Positions 45,401 through 54,140 of a stretch of DNA of 64,000 nt are shown here, one piece after another; position 1 is the stretch's first letter; each line of letters opens with the position of its first letter. The stretch lies in contig JAHDIH010000003.1 of NCBI GenBank assembly GCA_020630875.1, forward strand, positions 272,071 to 336,070, read 5' to 3'. The notes under the pieces are model-generated. The model ran no database searches, was not told the origin of the DNA, and worked only from the letters and a program-made list of their open reading frames with translations. A program made the position numbers and the translations under genes. Origin of the DNA: Deltaproteobacteria bacterium (GTDB taxonomy: Bacteria; Myxococcota_A; Polyangia; Haliangiales; Haliangiaceae).

Positions 45401-46233
45401 AAATCATTCGGACTAAAGAAGGAATGCGCGAATGGTCGCGAAGTTGTCGCGCCCAAGGAAAAACTATTGGGTTTGTGCCTACCATGGGGTATCTGCACCA
45501 GGGTCACCTTTCCTTGGTTGAGGAAGCAGCACGTGCAGCAGATGAAGTGGTTATTTCCATTTACGTCAATCCTACGCAGTTTGCTCCCGGAGAAGACTTA
45601 GAAGTCTATCCGCGAAGCGAAGAAGAAGACCTTAGAAAAGCTCAAGAAAAAGGAGCCACCGTTGGTTTTTGTCCCAGCAGTCTTTACAGCGAGGGGTATC
45701 AGACCAATGTAATCGTAGAAGAGCTCATAAAGCCGTTATGTGGCGTTAGCAGACCGACCCATTTCATTGGGGTCGCTACGGTCGTAACCAAACTATTCAA
45801 CATTGTTCGTCCAGACACCGCTATATTCGGAAAGAAAGACTATCAACAACTGGCAATTATAAAACGAGTAGTTGAAGATCTAGATCAAGGCGTCACTATT
45901 GTGGGAATGCCTATCGTACGGGAAGCAGATGGACTTGCGATGTCATCACGAAATGCCTACCTTACCGAAGCGGAAAGAGCTCAAGCGGTAGCACTTAGTC
46001 AAGTACTAGACCTAGTGCGAAGAGCAACGAAAAATGGGGAACGAGCTTCCCACGTTCTACGAGATATGGCATTGACGCACTTTAAAAAATTTCCGTTGCT
46101 GCAACCGGAATACGTGGAGATTCGAGATCGAGAGACCTTTGAGCTAGTTACGGAAGTCCATGACCGATGTTTTATCGCACTTGCTGCCAAACTTGGAACG
46201 ACAAGACTGATTGACAACAGTGAGCTCGACTAA
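45397..46233 (+). CDS. panC: Pantothenate synthetase
   Basis: A 278-residue PanC, which condenses pantoate and beta-alanine with ATP. The HxGH motif is in VPTMGYLHQGHLSLVE (about residue 25-40), followed by ISIYVNPTQFAP, FIGVATVVTKLFNIV, AIFGKKDYQQLAIIK and the KMSKS-like LAMSSRNAYL. Start: ATG at 45397 overlapping the panB stop, with AGG 7 nt upstream; the frame continues 74 codons upstream inside panB, which is rejected. The 3' end overlaps the convergent gene by 4 bp. Confidence 0.97.
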   Translation: MKIIRTKEGMREWSRSCRAQGKTIGFVPTMGYLHQGHLSLVEEAARAADEVVISIYVNPTQFAPGEDLEVYPRSEEEDLRKAQEKGATVGFCPSSLYSEGYQTNVIVEELIKPLCGVSRPTHFIGVATVVTKLFNIVRPDTAIFGKKDYQQLAIIKRVVEDLDQGVTIVGMPIVREADGLAMSSRNAYLTEAERAQAVALSQVLDLVRRATKNGERASHVLRDMALTHFKKFPLLQPEYVEIRDRETFELVTEVHDRCFIALAAKLGTTRLIDNSELD

Positions 46234-46853
46234 CTGGCGATTGCTAAAAGCTTATTAGCCAACGGCATCCGGTAGAAGCGCCTTAGCTCGCGTAGCATCG
46301 CAGGAATGTCGCCCGCCTGTTTGTATTTGTTCAGAAGTTTTTCACAGAAGCAGCGAGCAAGGTAGTTGGCTCTCACGTAACGCTCTTTAACCTTAGGGCT
46401 CAAGTCGCTTGCCAATCCAAAGTCTTCGAACAAACGCTTAATGAGGCTTTCCTTGTTGCTATAAGAGCCCACAACGTAGGCAACCACGAACTTGTCTACC
46501 TCCGCTTGCAGCTCCAACTCAAAAGCACTCAGCTGGCGATTCATTCCACCACACCACACAGAAAGTACAAAGTGACTAACACCTTCCACTAGTTGCATTC
46601 CCGCGTGAAAATTCCTCACTCGAGGGTCGCAAAGTTCCTCAATTCGATTAGAAACCGCGAGTAGTTCATCACTTAAATACAGACCTAACTCAACGTCATC
46701 GCCTGACTGCACGACAATCATTTGCTCACCTGTTTCGCAATTACCGATTAGGTTGTCCCTTCCGCTTCTGTCGACCAAAAAAGCATCGACGCTAGGCCCA
46801 GGTCTGATTCTGTACATCGCCTCGATTCCACGCTGCAACGCAATAATCGTCAT
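46230..46853 (-). CDS. Uncharacterised cytosolic protein, second of a coupled pair
   Basis: A 207-residue protein I do not recognise. It appears alpha/beta in the first half (PSVDAFLVDRSG, QMIVVQSGDDVELGLYLSDELLAVS) and helical in the second (FELELQAEVDKFVVAYVVG, ANYLARCFCEKLLNKYK). EGVSHFVLSVW in the centre carries a conserved-looking Glu/His. No signal peptide. Start: ATG at 46853 overlapping the stop of the upstream partner (ATGA); an upstream extension of 32 codons lies within the partner and is rejected. Confidence 0.65.
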   Translation of the reverse strand: MTIIALQRGIEAMYRIRPGPSVDAFLVDRSGRDNLIGNCETGEQMIVVQSGDDVELGLYLSDELLAVSNRIEELCDPRVRNFHAGMQLVEGVSHFVLSVWCGGMNRQLSAFELELQAEVDKFVVAYVVGSYSNKESLIKRLFEDFGLASDLSPKVKERYVRANYLARCFCEKLLNKYKQAGDIPAMLRELRRFYRMPLANKLLAIAS

Positions 46854-47380
46854 GCTGACTTTTTCTCGTCTTCTACTATCTGGGATGCTCGCTGATCTTG
46901 TTTTGATAAAAGCAACAATCTCTCTGTCGCTGCAGGAGCTTCGATACATAGTCGTTTGCGAACGTTTTCCATGACATGAACAAAGTCTTTAAATCGCAAG
47001 GAAAGTTCTTCGTACACATCCGCTAAAGCTGTGCGGCCTCTGAAGCTGGAAGCCAAACGAGAATAAGCCGCTTCACCAAGAGTCTCATAGAAGTCTCGAG
47101 AAACGATTCCTTTTTCTATCGTTTCAGTAAACAGTCCTGTGACGTACAGCGAGGTATCACCGACTTCTTTCAAAAGAGTACTCTCTTCCAGAGAGCCGCT
47201 GGCTCGCGCGAGTTTTAAGCTTAGTGGTTCTTCCGGCAGCGGAGAAACGCTTAGTTCCGCTAACAGGTCCACGAGGTAGTACGTAGTAGATTCACTGGTA
47301 CAGACTCTTTGCTCCACTAATGTCTCAGCGACAACTTCATGGAAGAAGCCATCGAGTGTGGCGTAAATTGTGACACCCAT
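46850..47380 (-). CDS. Uncharacterised cytosolic protein, first of a coupled pair
   Basis: A 176-residue, almost fully helical protein. Recognisable features are an N-terminal TLDGFFHEVVAETLVEQRV, then STTYYLVDLLAELS, EEPLSLKLARA and VGDTSLYVTGLFTET followed by YETLGEAAYSRLAS. It is a pattern of short amphipathic helices with many Leu, resembling a helical-bundle adaptor. I believe similar proteins occur in other Myxococcota but cannot name a family. Its stop overlaps the partner's start, so the two are probably made in equal amounts and may form a complex. Confidence 0.65.
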   Translation of the reverse strand: MGVTIYATLDGFFHEVVAETLVEQRVCTSESTTYYLVDLLAELSVSPLPEEPLSLKLARASGSLEESTLLKEVGDTSLYVTGLFTETIEKGIVSRDFYETLGEAAYSRLASSFRGRTALADVYEELSLRFKDFVHVMENVRKRLCIEAPAATERLLLLSKQDQRASQIVEDEKKSA

Positions 47381-47612
47381 ACCTATAATGGTTGCCTAAA
47401 TTGTCGCACTTCGCCAGCGCCGCGCAACTACAGCAACCGACAGTCTCGCATCAAACGATACACCTAGGGAACTGTCTTCTTTAAGAACTTCGGCTGTTTA
47501 CGGGGAAGAAACGACTAGCACTCAAGGTCACCGTGTGCCAACAAAATGACATGGCGACTTCCCTGGATCTCCAATATTCGGGTTGCTAACCCGGCATTGC
47601 CTGCACTATGGT
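47381..47612 (+). promoter_or_regulatory. Intergenic region with operator-like palindrome and leaderless -10
   Basis: No gene is seen in this 230-bp divergent region. A TATAAT occurs at 47384-47389 on the plus strand without a matching -35 box. A perfect palindrome CGGGTT-GCT-AACCCG lies at 47579-47593, 13 bp before TATGGT (47607-47612). TATGGT is 7 nt before the ATG at 47620. The palindrome therefore covers the -35 region and is a candidate repressor site. Confidence 0.4.
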
Positions 47613-47619
47613 CCCCTCG

Positions 47620-48078
47620 ATGCTTCGGCTTACAACGATACTACTTGTCTTACTTGCTGCCTCCTGTCGCCAATCGAAAGTTCGCTGCGAGAAAGTATGC
47701 GTGAAACAAGTATCGATGGAGTTCAGCGAACTTGGCAAAGAGCTCTTCAATGGAGACTATGATATTAAAATGATTAAGGATTGGGAGCCTTGGGGGACCT
47801 CCGCACGTAAGGCTGACGACATGTCCTGGACAAAAATAAAAATGCTCCGGTACATCGTTTCACACCCTGCGGTGAAAGAAAAACTCCATGGTAACGGTGC
47901 TCTCTCAGAAGAACAAGTCGTGACCAAAGCACTCAAAGACTGGCTTTCCAGTGAAGACATAGCAGGCAGGCAGTTGCCATTGTGCATCGAAGCTTGTCAC
48001 AAACAAGGCCGCAAAGAAGAGGTTGACTGCCTTTTAGAAGCAAGCGACTTGCCCGCCATGAGGCAATGCACCCAGTAA
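47620..48078 (+). CDS. Small Cys-containing lipoprotein
   Basis: A 152-residue lipoprotein. The signal peptide (LRLTTILLVLLAASC) ends in the lipobox AASC. The mature protein has a helical profile with Cys pairs at both ends: VRCEKVCVKQ after the lipid anchor, and PLCIEACHKQGRKEEVDC, then a Cys three residues from the C-terminus. The pattern CxxxC...C...C suggests a helical hairpin held by disulfides, seen in several small myxobacterial lipoproteins. Start: ATG at 47620 fits the -10 element and places the signal peptide at the N-terminus; an ATG four codons upstream is the alternative. Confidence 0.68.
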   Translation: MLRLTTILLVLLAASCRQSKVRCEKVCVKQVSMEFSELGKELFNGDYDIKMIKDWEPWGTSARKADDMSWTKIKMLRYIVSHPAVKEKLHGNGALSEEQVVTKALKDWLSSEDIAGRQLPLCIEACHKQGRKEEVDCLLEASDLPAMRQCTQ

Positions 48079-48106
48079 CGGGCTTCCCTGCTGAGCTCAC
48101 CTATGC

Positions 48107-48112
48107 GATCAT
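48107..48112 (+). promoter_or_regulatory. Putative leaderless -10 element (GATCAT)
   Basis: GATCAT (4/6 match) followed by 6 nt and the ATG at 48119. It favours this ATG over the GTG at 48113. Confidence 0.3.
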
Positions 48113-48118
48113 GTGTTT

Positions 48119-49522
48119 ATGGGGCGTTTGATTGCATGCGACGAACAGAATAGGCTAGTTGCAATTAAGAAACGTGGCGGTGTTACGATTATCGGTGACG
48201 GTAACCGATATTCGGTCGACAAGCACTGCAATGATTTTGCGTTCTCGGGAGCATCTTTGGTGTTGATAACCGATGAGGCCACTTATTCGACCAATGCTGA
48301 AGGCCGCCTTGAGAAGCTTGATACTACAGGAGGTCAATTAATCACCGCGAGCAACGCTCTAATAGCAACAATCGACGGCGATAACGCGACAATCACCTGG
48401 CCCGATGGCACCAAAGAAAGTCGGCCAAGCACCTCAGCGTCTGCAGGCGATTACGGTATCCTTTCCCAAAGCGAGAAGTGGCTCGAATCAAAACTGTCTT
48501 CTTCGTCGACATGGAAACAGCTAATTCAACTTCCACAAGGTCACTTATTTACTTCAGCTGAGGCCGTTTTTTCCGGGCGCATGCTTGCGGTGAGTAGCCA
48601 AGCAAACGACGGAAAACATATCTACGTGATTCGCAAAGAAGGAGGGCGCCCGGTGCAACATCTGGCGTTTCCATCAACAAGCCACATTTCTGTTTGCGGA
48701 GTCCGCTCCTTTGCGATAGTCGTGAGTGGAGACTCCCTCACTCAAGTGGACCTACAACGCGGTAGCACCATAAGGGAAACTCTAGCGCCGATAATTGTTG
48801 CTGAGATGGCATTGTCCGCTGATGGCGAGAGGTTGACAGTTGCTGGCTTCGCCCGTGAGGACGAGGACTGCCCTCTTTCCGTAGTAACTTTCGAACTAAA
48901 TGAACTATTTGAGACTGATGATGAACCTACAGAAGACATCGTACCGAGTCCACCTAAGGTTGAAGAAAGCCCCCCAACGCCTGCCAGCAAAACCGGCAAG
49001 TCTCATCGAGATGAAGTCATCGCAATTGGACAATGGGGTCTCCTGCAACTTGGGCTGGGACTGTTGAGGCAGAAGACGGCGCCAGCCGCCTCAACCGAGC
49101 TAGTTGCAACAGTACTCAGTATGGATAAAGAAAATGCCTTAGTAGGCATGGTGCAACAAAAAGCCGATAAACTGTGGGAGCAAATAGGCGACCAAAGCCC
49201 GGAAGAGTCATCATTTGCGCAGTTGAGTGAAGAATTTTCGCTAACCAATGTAGATGAGAAGGTTTTGGCTTTAGCGTTTGCTGTAGAACAGAATCATGAA
49301 ACCTTACTCCTCCTTCGCCAGTGGAATGCCGCCGGTTTTCTTACCGGCGAAATTATGCAGTACGCTTTGGCCGACCAACCCGTCGCTGAGCGAATCGCGC
49401 CGCGGGCCCCTCTCGTTGCCAACGGTATTTTGCAGGTCTCCAAAGAACTATTGCGGTCAAGATTGGCTCAATCAATTGTATTGAACGAAGCAATTTTTGC
49501 CAGACTCTGTCAGTTCCAGTAA
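48119..49522 (+). CDS. Beta-propeller-like protein with C-terminal AAA+-associated winged-helix-like domain
   Basis: A 467-residue cytosolic protein (no signal peptide). The first ~265 residues are repetitive beta strands (RLVAIKKRGGVTIIG, ASLVLITDEATYSTN, RMLAVSSQANDGKHIYVI, GERLTVAGFAREDED) suggesting a beta-propeller. A Pro/Glu-rich linker follows (about 275-300). The helical C-terminus (about 305-467) contains TNVDEKVLALAFAVEQNHE and IAPRAPLVANGILQVSKELL, ending with IVLNEAIFARLCQF. From memory this matches the variant winged-helix prodomain found just before the AAA+ domain of some bacterial ATPases, and the gene stops where the ATPase would begin. Function unknown. Confidence 0.6.
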   Translation: MGRLIACDEQNRLVAIKKRGGVTIIGDGNRYSVDKHCNDFAFSGASLVLITDEATYSTNAEGRLEKLDTTGGQLITASNALIATIDGDNATITWPDGTKESRPSTSASAGDYGILSQSEKWLESKLSSSSTWKQLIQLPQGHLFTSAEAVFSGRMLAVSSQANDGKHIYVIRKEGGRPVQHLAFPSTSHISVCGVRSFAIVVSGDSLTQVDLQRGSTIRETLAPIIVAEMALSADGERLTVAGFAREDEDCPLSVVTFELNELFETDDEPTEDIVPSPPKVEESPPTPASKTGKSHRDEVIAIGQWGLLQLGLGLLRQKTAPAASTELVATVLSMDKENALVGMVQQKADKLWEQIGDQSPEESSFAQLSEEFSLTNVDEKVLALAFAVEQNHETLLLLRQWNAAGFLTGEIMQYALADQPVAERIAPRAPLVANGILQVSKELLRSRLAQSIVLNEAIFARLCQFQ

Positions 49523-49545
49523 TTTTCTGAAGACGCCGTACAGCT

Positions 49546-50553
49546 CTACAGCCCGCATTGTTCTGAAATTCCAAACATCAAGTTAGCACTCTGAATGGCT
49601 TGGCCCGCGGCGCCTTTTCCTAAATTGTCTATCGCTGCCACGACAACAGTATAGCCCGTGATGTCGTCGTGTTTGGAGAACAAATGGGCATGGTTGGAGT
49701 AGCGTACCGACTCAGTGGTTGGTGGTTGGTCCACTACGTGCACAAATGCCTCATCTTTGTAGGCACTCACAAGAAGCTTTTGGCAATCGACGGCCAATGG
49801 GTTCTCAATGTAACAAGTACTCAAAATTCCACGACTCATGGGAACAAGGTGTGGTGTAAACAGTACAGAAGGTGATACTTTACCGAACTCGACTGCCCCT
49901 TGCTCAATCTCAGGGGTATGCCGATGGTGCCTTGCGATCTTATAGGGGCGCATACTTTCGCCAACTTCTACAAAGTGGGTGGTACTGGAAGCCTTTTTGC
50001 CGGCACCACTCACTCCACTTTTGGCATCCACGATTATACACTTTGGCCTTAGTCCAGCTTGCAGTAAAGGTAGAAATGAGAGCTGGGCGGCTGTTGGATA
50101 GCAGCCAGGATTTGCCACAAGTGATGCATTTTTGATCCTGACGCGATTAAACTCACATAGGCCATAGACGGCTTGGGGGACTAATTCTTTATTGGGATGC
50201 GCGCCATACCACTTTTCGTAGATCTCGATATCTTTCAATCTAAAGTCTGCGGAGAGATCGACAACTTTAACGCCCCTCGCAATTAGATTGGCAACAATGG
50301 GGGCGCTTGCAGCATGCGGAAGAGCACAGAAAGCCAGTTCACACTGCTTTGCAATTTCAGCAGCATCGAAAGTGGTGATGCACTTTGGTAGCCCTTTCGC
50401 TCCACGTAAAAACGGATGAACCTCATCAAGAGACTCACCCGCTGTGGAACTGCCACAAACTGCCGCTACTGTAAATTGAGGGTGACGTACAAGGTAGCGA
50501 AGTAGTTCGCCACCTGTGTATCCACCGCCACCAATAACGGCAACAGCTGCCAT
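49546..50553 (-). CDS. argC: N-acetyl-gamma-glutamyl-phosphate reductase
   Basis: A 335-residue ArgC, which reduces N-acetylglutamyl phosphate to the semialdehyde with NADPH in arginine synthesis. The Rossmann motif VAVIGGGGYTGGELLRYL is at the N-terminus, the catalytic Cys in VANPGCYPTAAQL (about residue 147), plus SGVSGAGKK, HRHTPEIEQ with the active-site His, and LVPMSRGIL. Normal length. It lies 3 bp downstream of rpsI, so it is co-transcribed with the ribosomal genes rplM-rpsI. Confidence 0.97.
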   Translation of the reverse strand: MAAVAVIGGGGYTGGELLRYLVRHPQFTVAAVCGSSTAGESLDEVHPFLRGAKGLPKCITTFDAAEIAKQCELAFCALPHAASAPIVANLIARGVKVVDLSADFRLKDIEIYEKWYGAHPNKELVPQAVYGLCEFNRVRIKNASLVANPGCYPTAAQLSFLPLLQAGLRPKCIIVDAKSGVSGAGKKASSTTHFVEVGESMRPYKIARHHRHTPEIEQGAVEFGKVSPSVLFTPHLVPMSRGILSTCYIENPLAVDCQKLLVSAYKDEAFVHVVDQPPTTESVRYSNHAHLFSKHDDITGYTVVVAAIDNLGKGAAGQAIQSANLMFGISEQCGL

Positions 50554-50556
50554 TTT

Positions 50557-50949
50557 TTAACGTTTCGAGAATTGGAAAAGTGCGCGTGCACCACGTTGTC
50601 CTGGCTTTTTACGCTCTTTCTTACGTGAATCACGAGTAACGTATCCCGCCGCTTTCAGTGGAGGCCGAAGTGACGGCTCTCTTTCGATCAAACATTTGGT
50701 AATCCCGTGACGAATTGCAGTAGCTTGAGACGACTGCCCTCCACCGCGTACCGTTGCCCAAACGTCGTAAGCGCCAAGTGTACTGGTAGCTTCGAACGGT
50801 TGTTTGATAACCATTTGCCCAGTTGCGCGAGGGAAGTAGTCTTCTACTTCTCTTTTGTTGACAGTGATTTTTCCAGAACCTGGGGTTACCCAGACTCTAG
50901 CAATTGCTGTCTTTCGTTTCCCAGTCGCGTATGTACGGTTGTCCTTCAT
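50557..50949 (-). CDS. rpsI: 30S ribosomal protein S9
   Basis: A 130-residue S9. Diagnostic N-terminal [20 protein letters not shown], central [19 protein letters not shown], and the C-terminal basic tail [16 protein letters not shown] whose last Arg contacts the P-site tRNA. Second gene of the rplM-rpsI-argC unit. Confidence 0.98.
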   Translation of the reverse strand: MKDNRTYATGKRKTAIARVWVTPGSGKITVNKREVEDYFPRATGQMVIKQPFEATSTLGAYDVWATVRGGGQSSQATAIRHGITKCLIEREPSLRPPLKAAGYVTRDSRKKERKKPGQRGARALFQFSKR

Positions 50950-50958
50950 TTCTATTTC

Positions 50959-51405
50959 CTAAACTTCCAAAGCTTTTGGTTGTTGAGCTGCATGGTCATG
51001 AGAAGGTCCCACGTACACTTTCAGCTTTTTCATTTGTTTACGACCAAGACGTCCTTTGGGCAGCATTCCCCAAACCGCATCTTTAATGAGTTGGTCTGGA
51101 TGCTTTTGCAAAAGCTTCTCAGCAGTCGTTTCTTTTAGTCCGCCAATGAAACCAGTGTGGTGACGGTACATTTTGTTAGCCATCTTGTTACCAGTCAAAC
51201 GAATCTTTTCCGCATTGATAACAACTACAAAGTCACCACAATCGACGTTGGGTGTGTAGCTTGGTTTATTTTTTCCGCGTAAAACACTAGCGATAACCGT
51301 TGCGGCTCTTCCGAGTGTTTTGCCTTCTAGATCAACAATGTACCAACCGCGCTGAGCGTGTGCTGATTCATTGGTGAGCCATGAACTTCTTTGACTTCTT
51401 AACAT
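50959..51405 (-). CDS. rplM: 50S ribosomal protein L13
   Basis: A 148-residue L13. Recognised from [58 protein letters not shown] and [18 protein letters not shown]. Normal length. First gene of the unit; it has AAGGA 8 nt before the ATG, so unlike many genes here it uses a standard ribosome binding site. Confidence 0.98.
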   Translation of the reverse strand: MLRSQRSSWLTNESAHAQRGWYIVDLEGKTLGRAATVIASVLRGKNKPSYTPNVDCGDFVVVINAEKIRLTGNKMANKMYRHHTGFIGGLKETTAEKLLQKHPDQLIKDAVWGMLPKGRLGRKQMKKLKVYVGPSHDHAAQQPKALEV

Positions 51406-51432
51406 TACAAGATCCTTACGTGGGAACGCGAT

Positions 51433-51462
51433 CTAGTACGCGAGATCGAGGTGTCTTGTCAA
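51433..51462 (-). promoter_or_regulatory. Promoter of rplM-rpsI-argC
   Basis: On the minus strand a perfect TTGACA (51457-51462) is 18 bp from TACTAG (51433-51438), a weak -10. The spacer overlaps an inverted repeat CGATCT / AGATCG (51429-51448), a possible regulatory hairpin or operator near the transcription start. Confidence 0.45.
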
Positions 51463-51529
51463 GCTCACTGGCGATGAACAACATTTAGTATTTTCTGTAC
51501 GACAGGACTTTGAAAGCTGTCACTGGGCC

Positions 51530-52405
51530 ATGATAGAAACTACTGTACAAATGACTCGTATAGGACTGATATTAAAACCCGACCATGCTGGTGCTACTGC
51601 GCTACAAAATGAGCTAGTTCAAGCACTTACAGCGCGGGGGCATGAGGTAGTCGGCACCTCAGCCTCCTTCCCCAAAGCCAGTGGCAGGATATTGCCGTCT
51701 CAGCTCTATACCTGCGACTTGATCTGCAGTCTTGGCGGGGACGGAACTATTTTGGGGGCTTCCGCCGATCTCGGCACCTCCGATACTCCGATCTTAGGAA
51801 TTAACCTTGGTCGACTCGGCTTTCTGGCGGCTTTCGACCGACTGGAAGTACTCACCGCAATAGAACGCGCAATCAATGATGAGCTTCCTATAGCGAAGCG
51901 TGTACGCCTGGAAGTATCTGTAGGTGGTATGACAAGCCAACTCGCGCTCAACGACGTGGTCGTCCACCAAGCGAACGTGGCCCGACTTCTCGAACTCGAA
52001 GTTTGGCTCGATGGCCAGTTCGTCTCCTCTTATCGTGCCGATGGACTGATTGTTTGTACTCCCACAGGATCTACAGCCTACAACCTCGCTGCCGGGGGCC
52101 CAATAATGTTTCCTGGACAGTCTGTCATGGGCGTCACCCCGATTTGTCCCCATGCCTTGACCAACCGCCCTTTAGTGGTCCCGCAAGGCGTAGAACTTAC
52201 CGTAGTCGCTCCGCGTCGTAGTAACTCAGCAATTGTGACGGTTGATGGCCAAACCGCCACACCGGTAGAACCAGGAACGCTTGTGTCTATCAAAGTGTCA
52301 GAAAGTCCTCTCCATCTGTTCGAATCGGAAAAACCTTACTTCGATATTCTTAGAGAAAAACTACATTGGGGTGCTCATGCCGCAAGGAGAAATACAGAAT
52401 GTTAA
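51530..52405 (+). CDS. nadK: NAD kinase
   Basis: A 291-residue NAD kinase that makes NADP from NAD. The GGDGT motif is in LICSLGGDGTILGA (about residue 70), with the second signature LNDVVVH (the NE/D motif) and the glycine-rich VCTPTGSTAYNLAAGGPIM plus TPICPHAL. Start is ATG at 51530 or ATG at 51551, which gives MTRIGLILKPDH and matches most homologues; neither has a good ribosome binding site. The 3' end overlaps recN by 7 bp. Confidence 0.96.
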   Translation: MIETTVQMTRIGLILKPDHAGATALQNELVQALTARGHEVVGTSASFPKASGRILPSQLYTCDLICSLGGDGTILGASADLGTSDTPILGINLGRLGFLAAFDRLEVLTAIERAINDELPIAKRVRLEVSVGGMTSQLALNDVVVHQANVARLLELEVWLDGQFVSSYRADGLIVCTPTGSTAYNLAAGGPIMFPGQSVMGVTPICPHALTNRPLVVPQGVELTVVAPRRSNSAIVTVDGQTATPVEPGTLVSIKVSESPLHLFESEKPYFDILREKLHWGAHAARRNTEC

Positions 52406-54066
52406 AACATCTACGTGTCACGAACTTTGCACTCTTATCGGATGTTGCGGTGGAATTTGAATCAGGACTTAACGTTCTGACGGGAGAGACCGGTGCTGGC
52501 AAGTCTTTAATAGTAGAAGCGGTCAACCTATTGAGAGGTGGAAGAGCCAGTGCCGACATTCCACGAACCGGGGAAAAAGAAGCGGTGGTCGAAGCGCAAT
52601 TCGAAATCGCCGATTCACTCAAAGAAAAAGTTGACGAGATCCTACACGATGCAGGCGTCGCCAGCGAAGGGCCAGAATTGGTCGTACGACGAATCATCCA
52701 CAGAGGAGGACGAAGCCGAACGTACATCAACGGAACCCTTTCCACCGCCAAACGTCTCGGGCAGCTCGGTGTGCTCTTGGTAGACCTATCGGGGCAACAT
52801 GAACATCAAGGTTTAGTAGACTCAGGTACGCATCGCTCTATCCTGGACTCGTTTGCTGGTAACGACCTGACTAAATTATCAGGACTCGTAGCTGAGTGGA
52901 AAAAACAACGAGAGGCCTTCTCTGTTGCCAAGGAAAACAGCAATCTCGAGGCAGAAAAAATAGAATACATGCGTTACCAAATTGGTGAGATCGATAACGC
53001 CAATCTAATTGTAGGAGAAGAAATAGAACTTGAGGAATCTAGAGGCAAACTCGCCAACGTAGAGTTTTTGAGTACTACCTGCCAAAATCTAGACTCTCTG
53101 TTATTCTCGGGAGAGTCAGCAGCGGTAGACCAACTCGCCAAAGCAACAAAGTACCTGGAAAAACTAACCCATCATGCTCCGGTGTTGGAAGAGGCCCTAA
53201 AGCAGTGCGGGGAAGCGCAAGCCCTCGTTGATGAAGCGGCTCGCTCCGTGCAAAGTTTCGCTTCAGAATTAGAGGACGATCCTGAAGCTCTTCGACGAGT
53301 AGAAGAGAGACTTGACGTCCTTTCGCAATTAAAACGTCGACACGCATCGTCTATTGAAGAAGTGATAGAGCTCGCAGACAATCTAAGAGCAAAACTCGAA
53401 AAGCACGATAATCGAGATGCTTTTCTTGAAACACTTCAAAACAAGATGGCGGAAGCAGAGGTCGCTGCAATGAAAGTAGCGAAAGGCGTTCGTCAGAGCA
53501 GAAAAAAAGCATCTAAGAAATTGGTCTCACAAGTCAACCGCGCACTCCATGAGTTAGGAATGGAAGCAGCCGCACTCGAAGCCAAAATCGAAGATTCCGA
53601 TCTCAGCGAACATGGAACTGAGAAGGTTGAGTTTCAACTTAGTAGTAACCTAGGCGAAAAAGCAAAGCCTTTGGGAAAAATTGCCTCGGGAGGAGAGTTG
53701 TCTCGAATCACATTAGCCCTGAAAGTGGTACTGCGAGCAGCCGACTTAGTGGCAAGCTACGTTTTCGACGAAGTTGACACAGGTATTAGCGGACAAACGG
53801 CAGAAGTGGTGGGAAGGCAAATCAAAGCCGTGTCTAAAGAACATCAAGTTATTTGCGTAACGCACCTCCCTCAAATTGCTGCCTATGCAGACAGCCACTT
53901 TCATGTGGAAAAGTCGGAAACCAAAGGTCGCACAGAAACTATCGTCCGCAAGCTAAATAAGAAAGACCACCTCGATGAAGTGGCGCGTATGCTTAGCGGC
54001 AAGGCCGTTACCAAAGCCGCTCGAGCCAATGCCAAACAACTAATTGCTGAAGCACAGGCTGTCTAA
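52399..54066 (+). CDS. recN: DNA repair protein RecN
   Basis: A 555-residue SMC-like ATPase for double-strand-break repair. Walker A in LNVLTGETGAGKSLIVEA (about residue 25-40), a coiled-coil arm (about 150-380) broken by IGEID-type hinge elements, the ABC signature ASGGELSRITLALK and Walker B VASYVFDEVDTGISG, then CVTHLPQIAAYAD. Start: ATG at 52399 with AAGGAGA 8 nt upstream; this overlaps the nadK stop. The nadK-recN pairing is common in bacteria. Confidence 0.97.
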   Translation: MLKHLRVTNFALLSDVAVEFESGLNVLTGETGAGKSLIVEAVNLLRGGRASADIPRTGEKEAVVEAQFEIADSLKEKVDEILHDAGVASEGPELVVRRIIHRGGRSRTYINGTLSTAKRLGQLGVLLVDLSGQHEHQGLVDSGTHRSILDSFAGNDLTKLSGLVAEWKKQREAFSVAKENSNLEAEKIEYMRYQIGEIDNANLIVGEEIELEESRGKLANVEFLSTTCQNLDSLLFSGESAAVDQLAKATKYLEKLTHHAPVLEEALKQCGEAQALVDEAARSVQSFASELEDDPEALRRVEERLDVLSQLKRRHASSIEEVIELADNLRAKLEKHDNRDAFLETLQNKMAEAEVAAMKVAKGVRQSRKKASKKLVSQVNRALHELGMEAAALEAKIEDSDLSEHGTEKVEFQLSSNLGEKAKPLGKIASGGELSRITLALKVVLRAADLVASYVFDEVDTGISGQTAEVVGRQIKAVSKEHQVICVTHLPQIAAYADSHFHVEKSETKGRTETIVRKLNKKDHLDEVARMLSGKAVTKAARANAKQLIAEAQAV

Positions 54067-54093
54067 CTGCCCCACTCTAAGGATGATAAAGAG

Positions 54094-54120
54094 AAAAGCC
54101 GCCAGTAAAAGGCGGCTTTT
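54094..54120. terminator. Rho-independent terminator after recN
   Basis: Perfect 10-bp stem AAAAGCCGCC (54094-54103) with GGCGGCTTTT (54111-54120), 7-nt loop AGTAAAA, followed by T. It lies between convergent recN and the secreted-protein gene and can serve both directions. Confidence 0.92.
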
Positions 54121-54140
54121 TCAACTTTTGACTTTTGACT

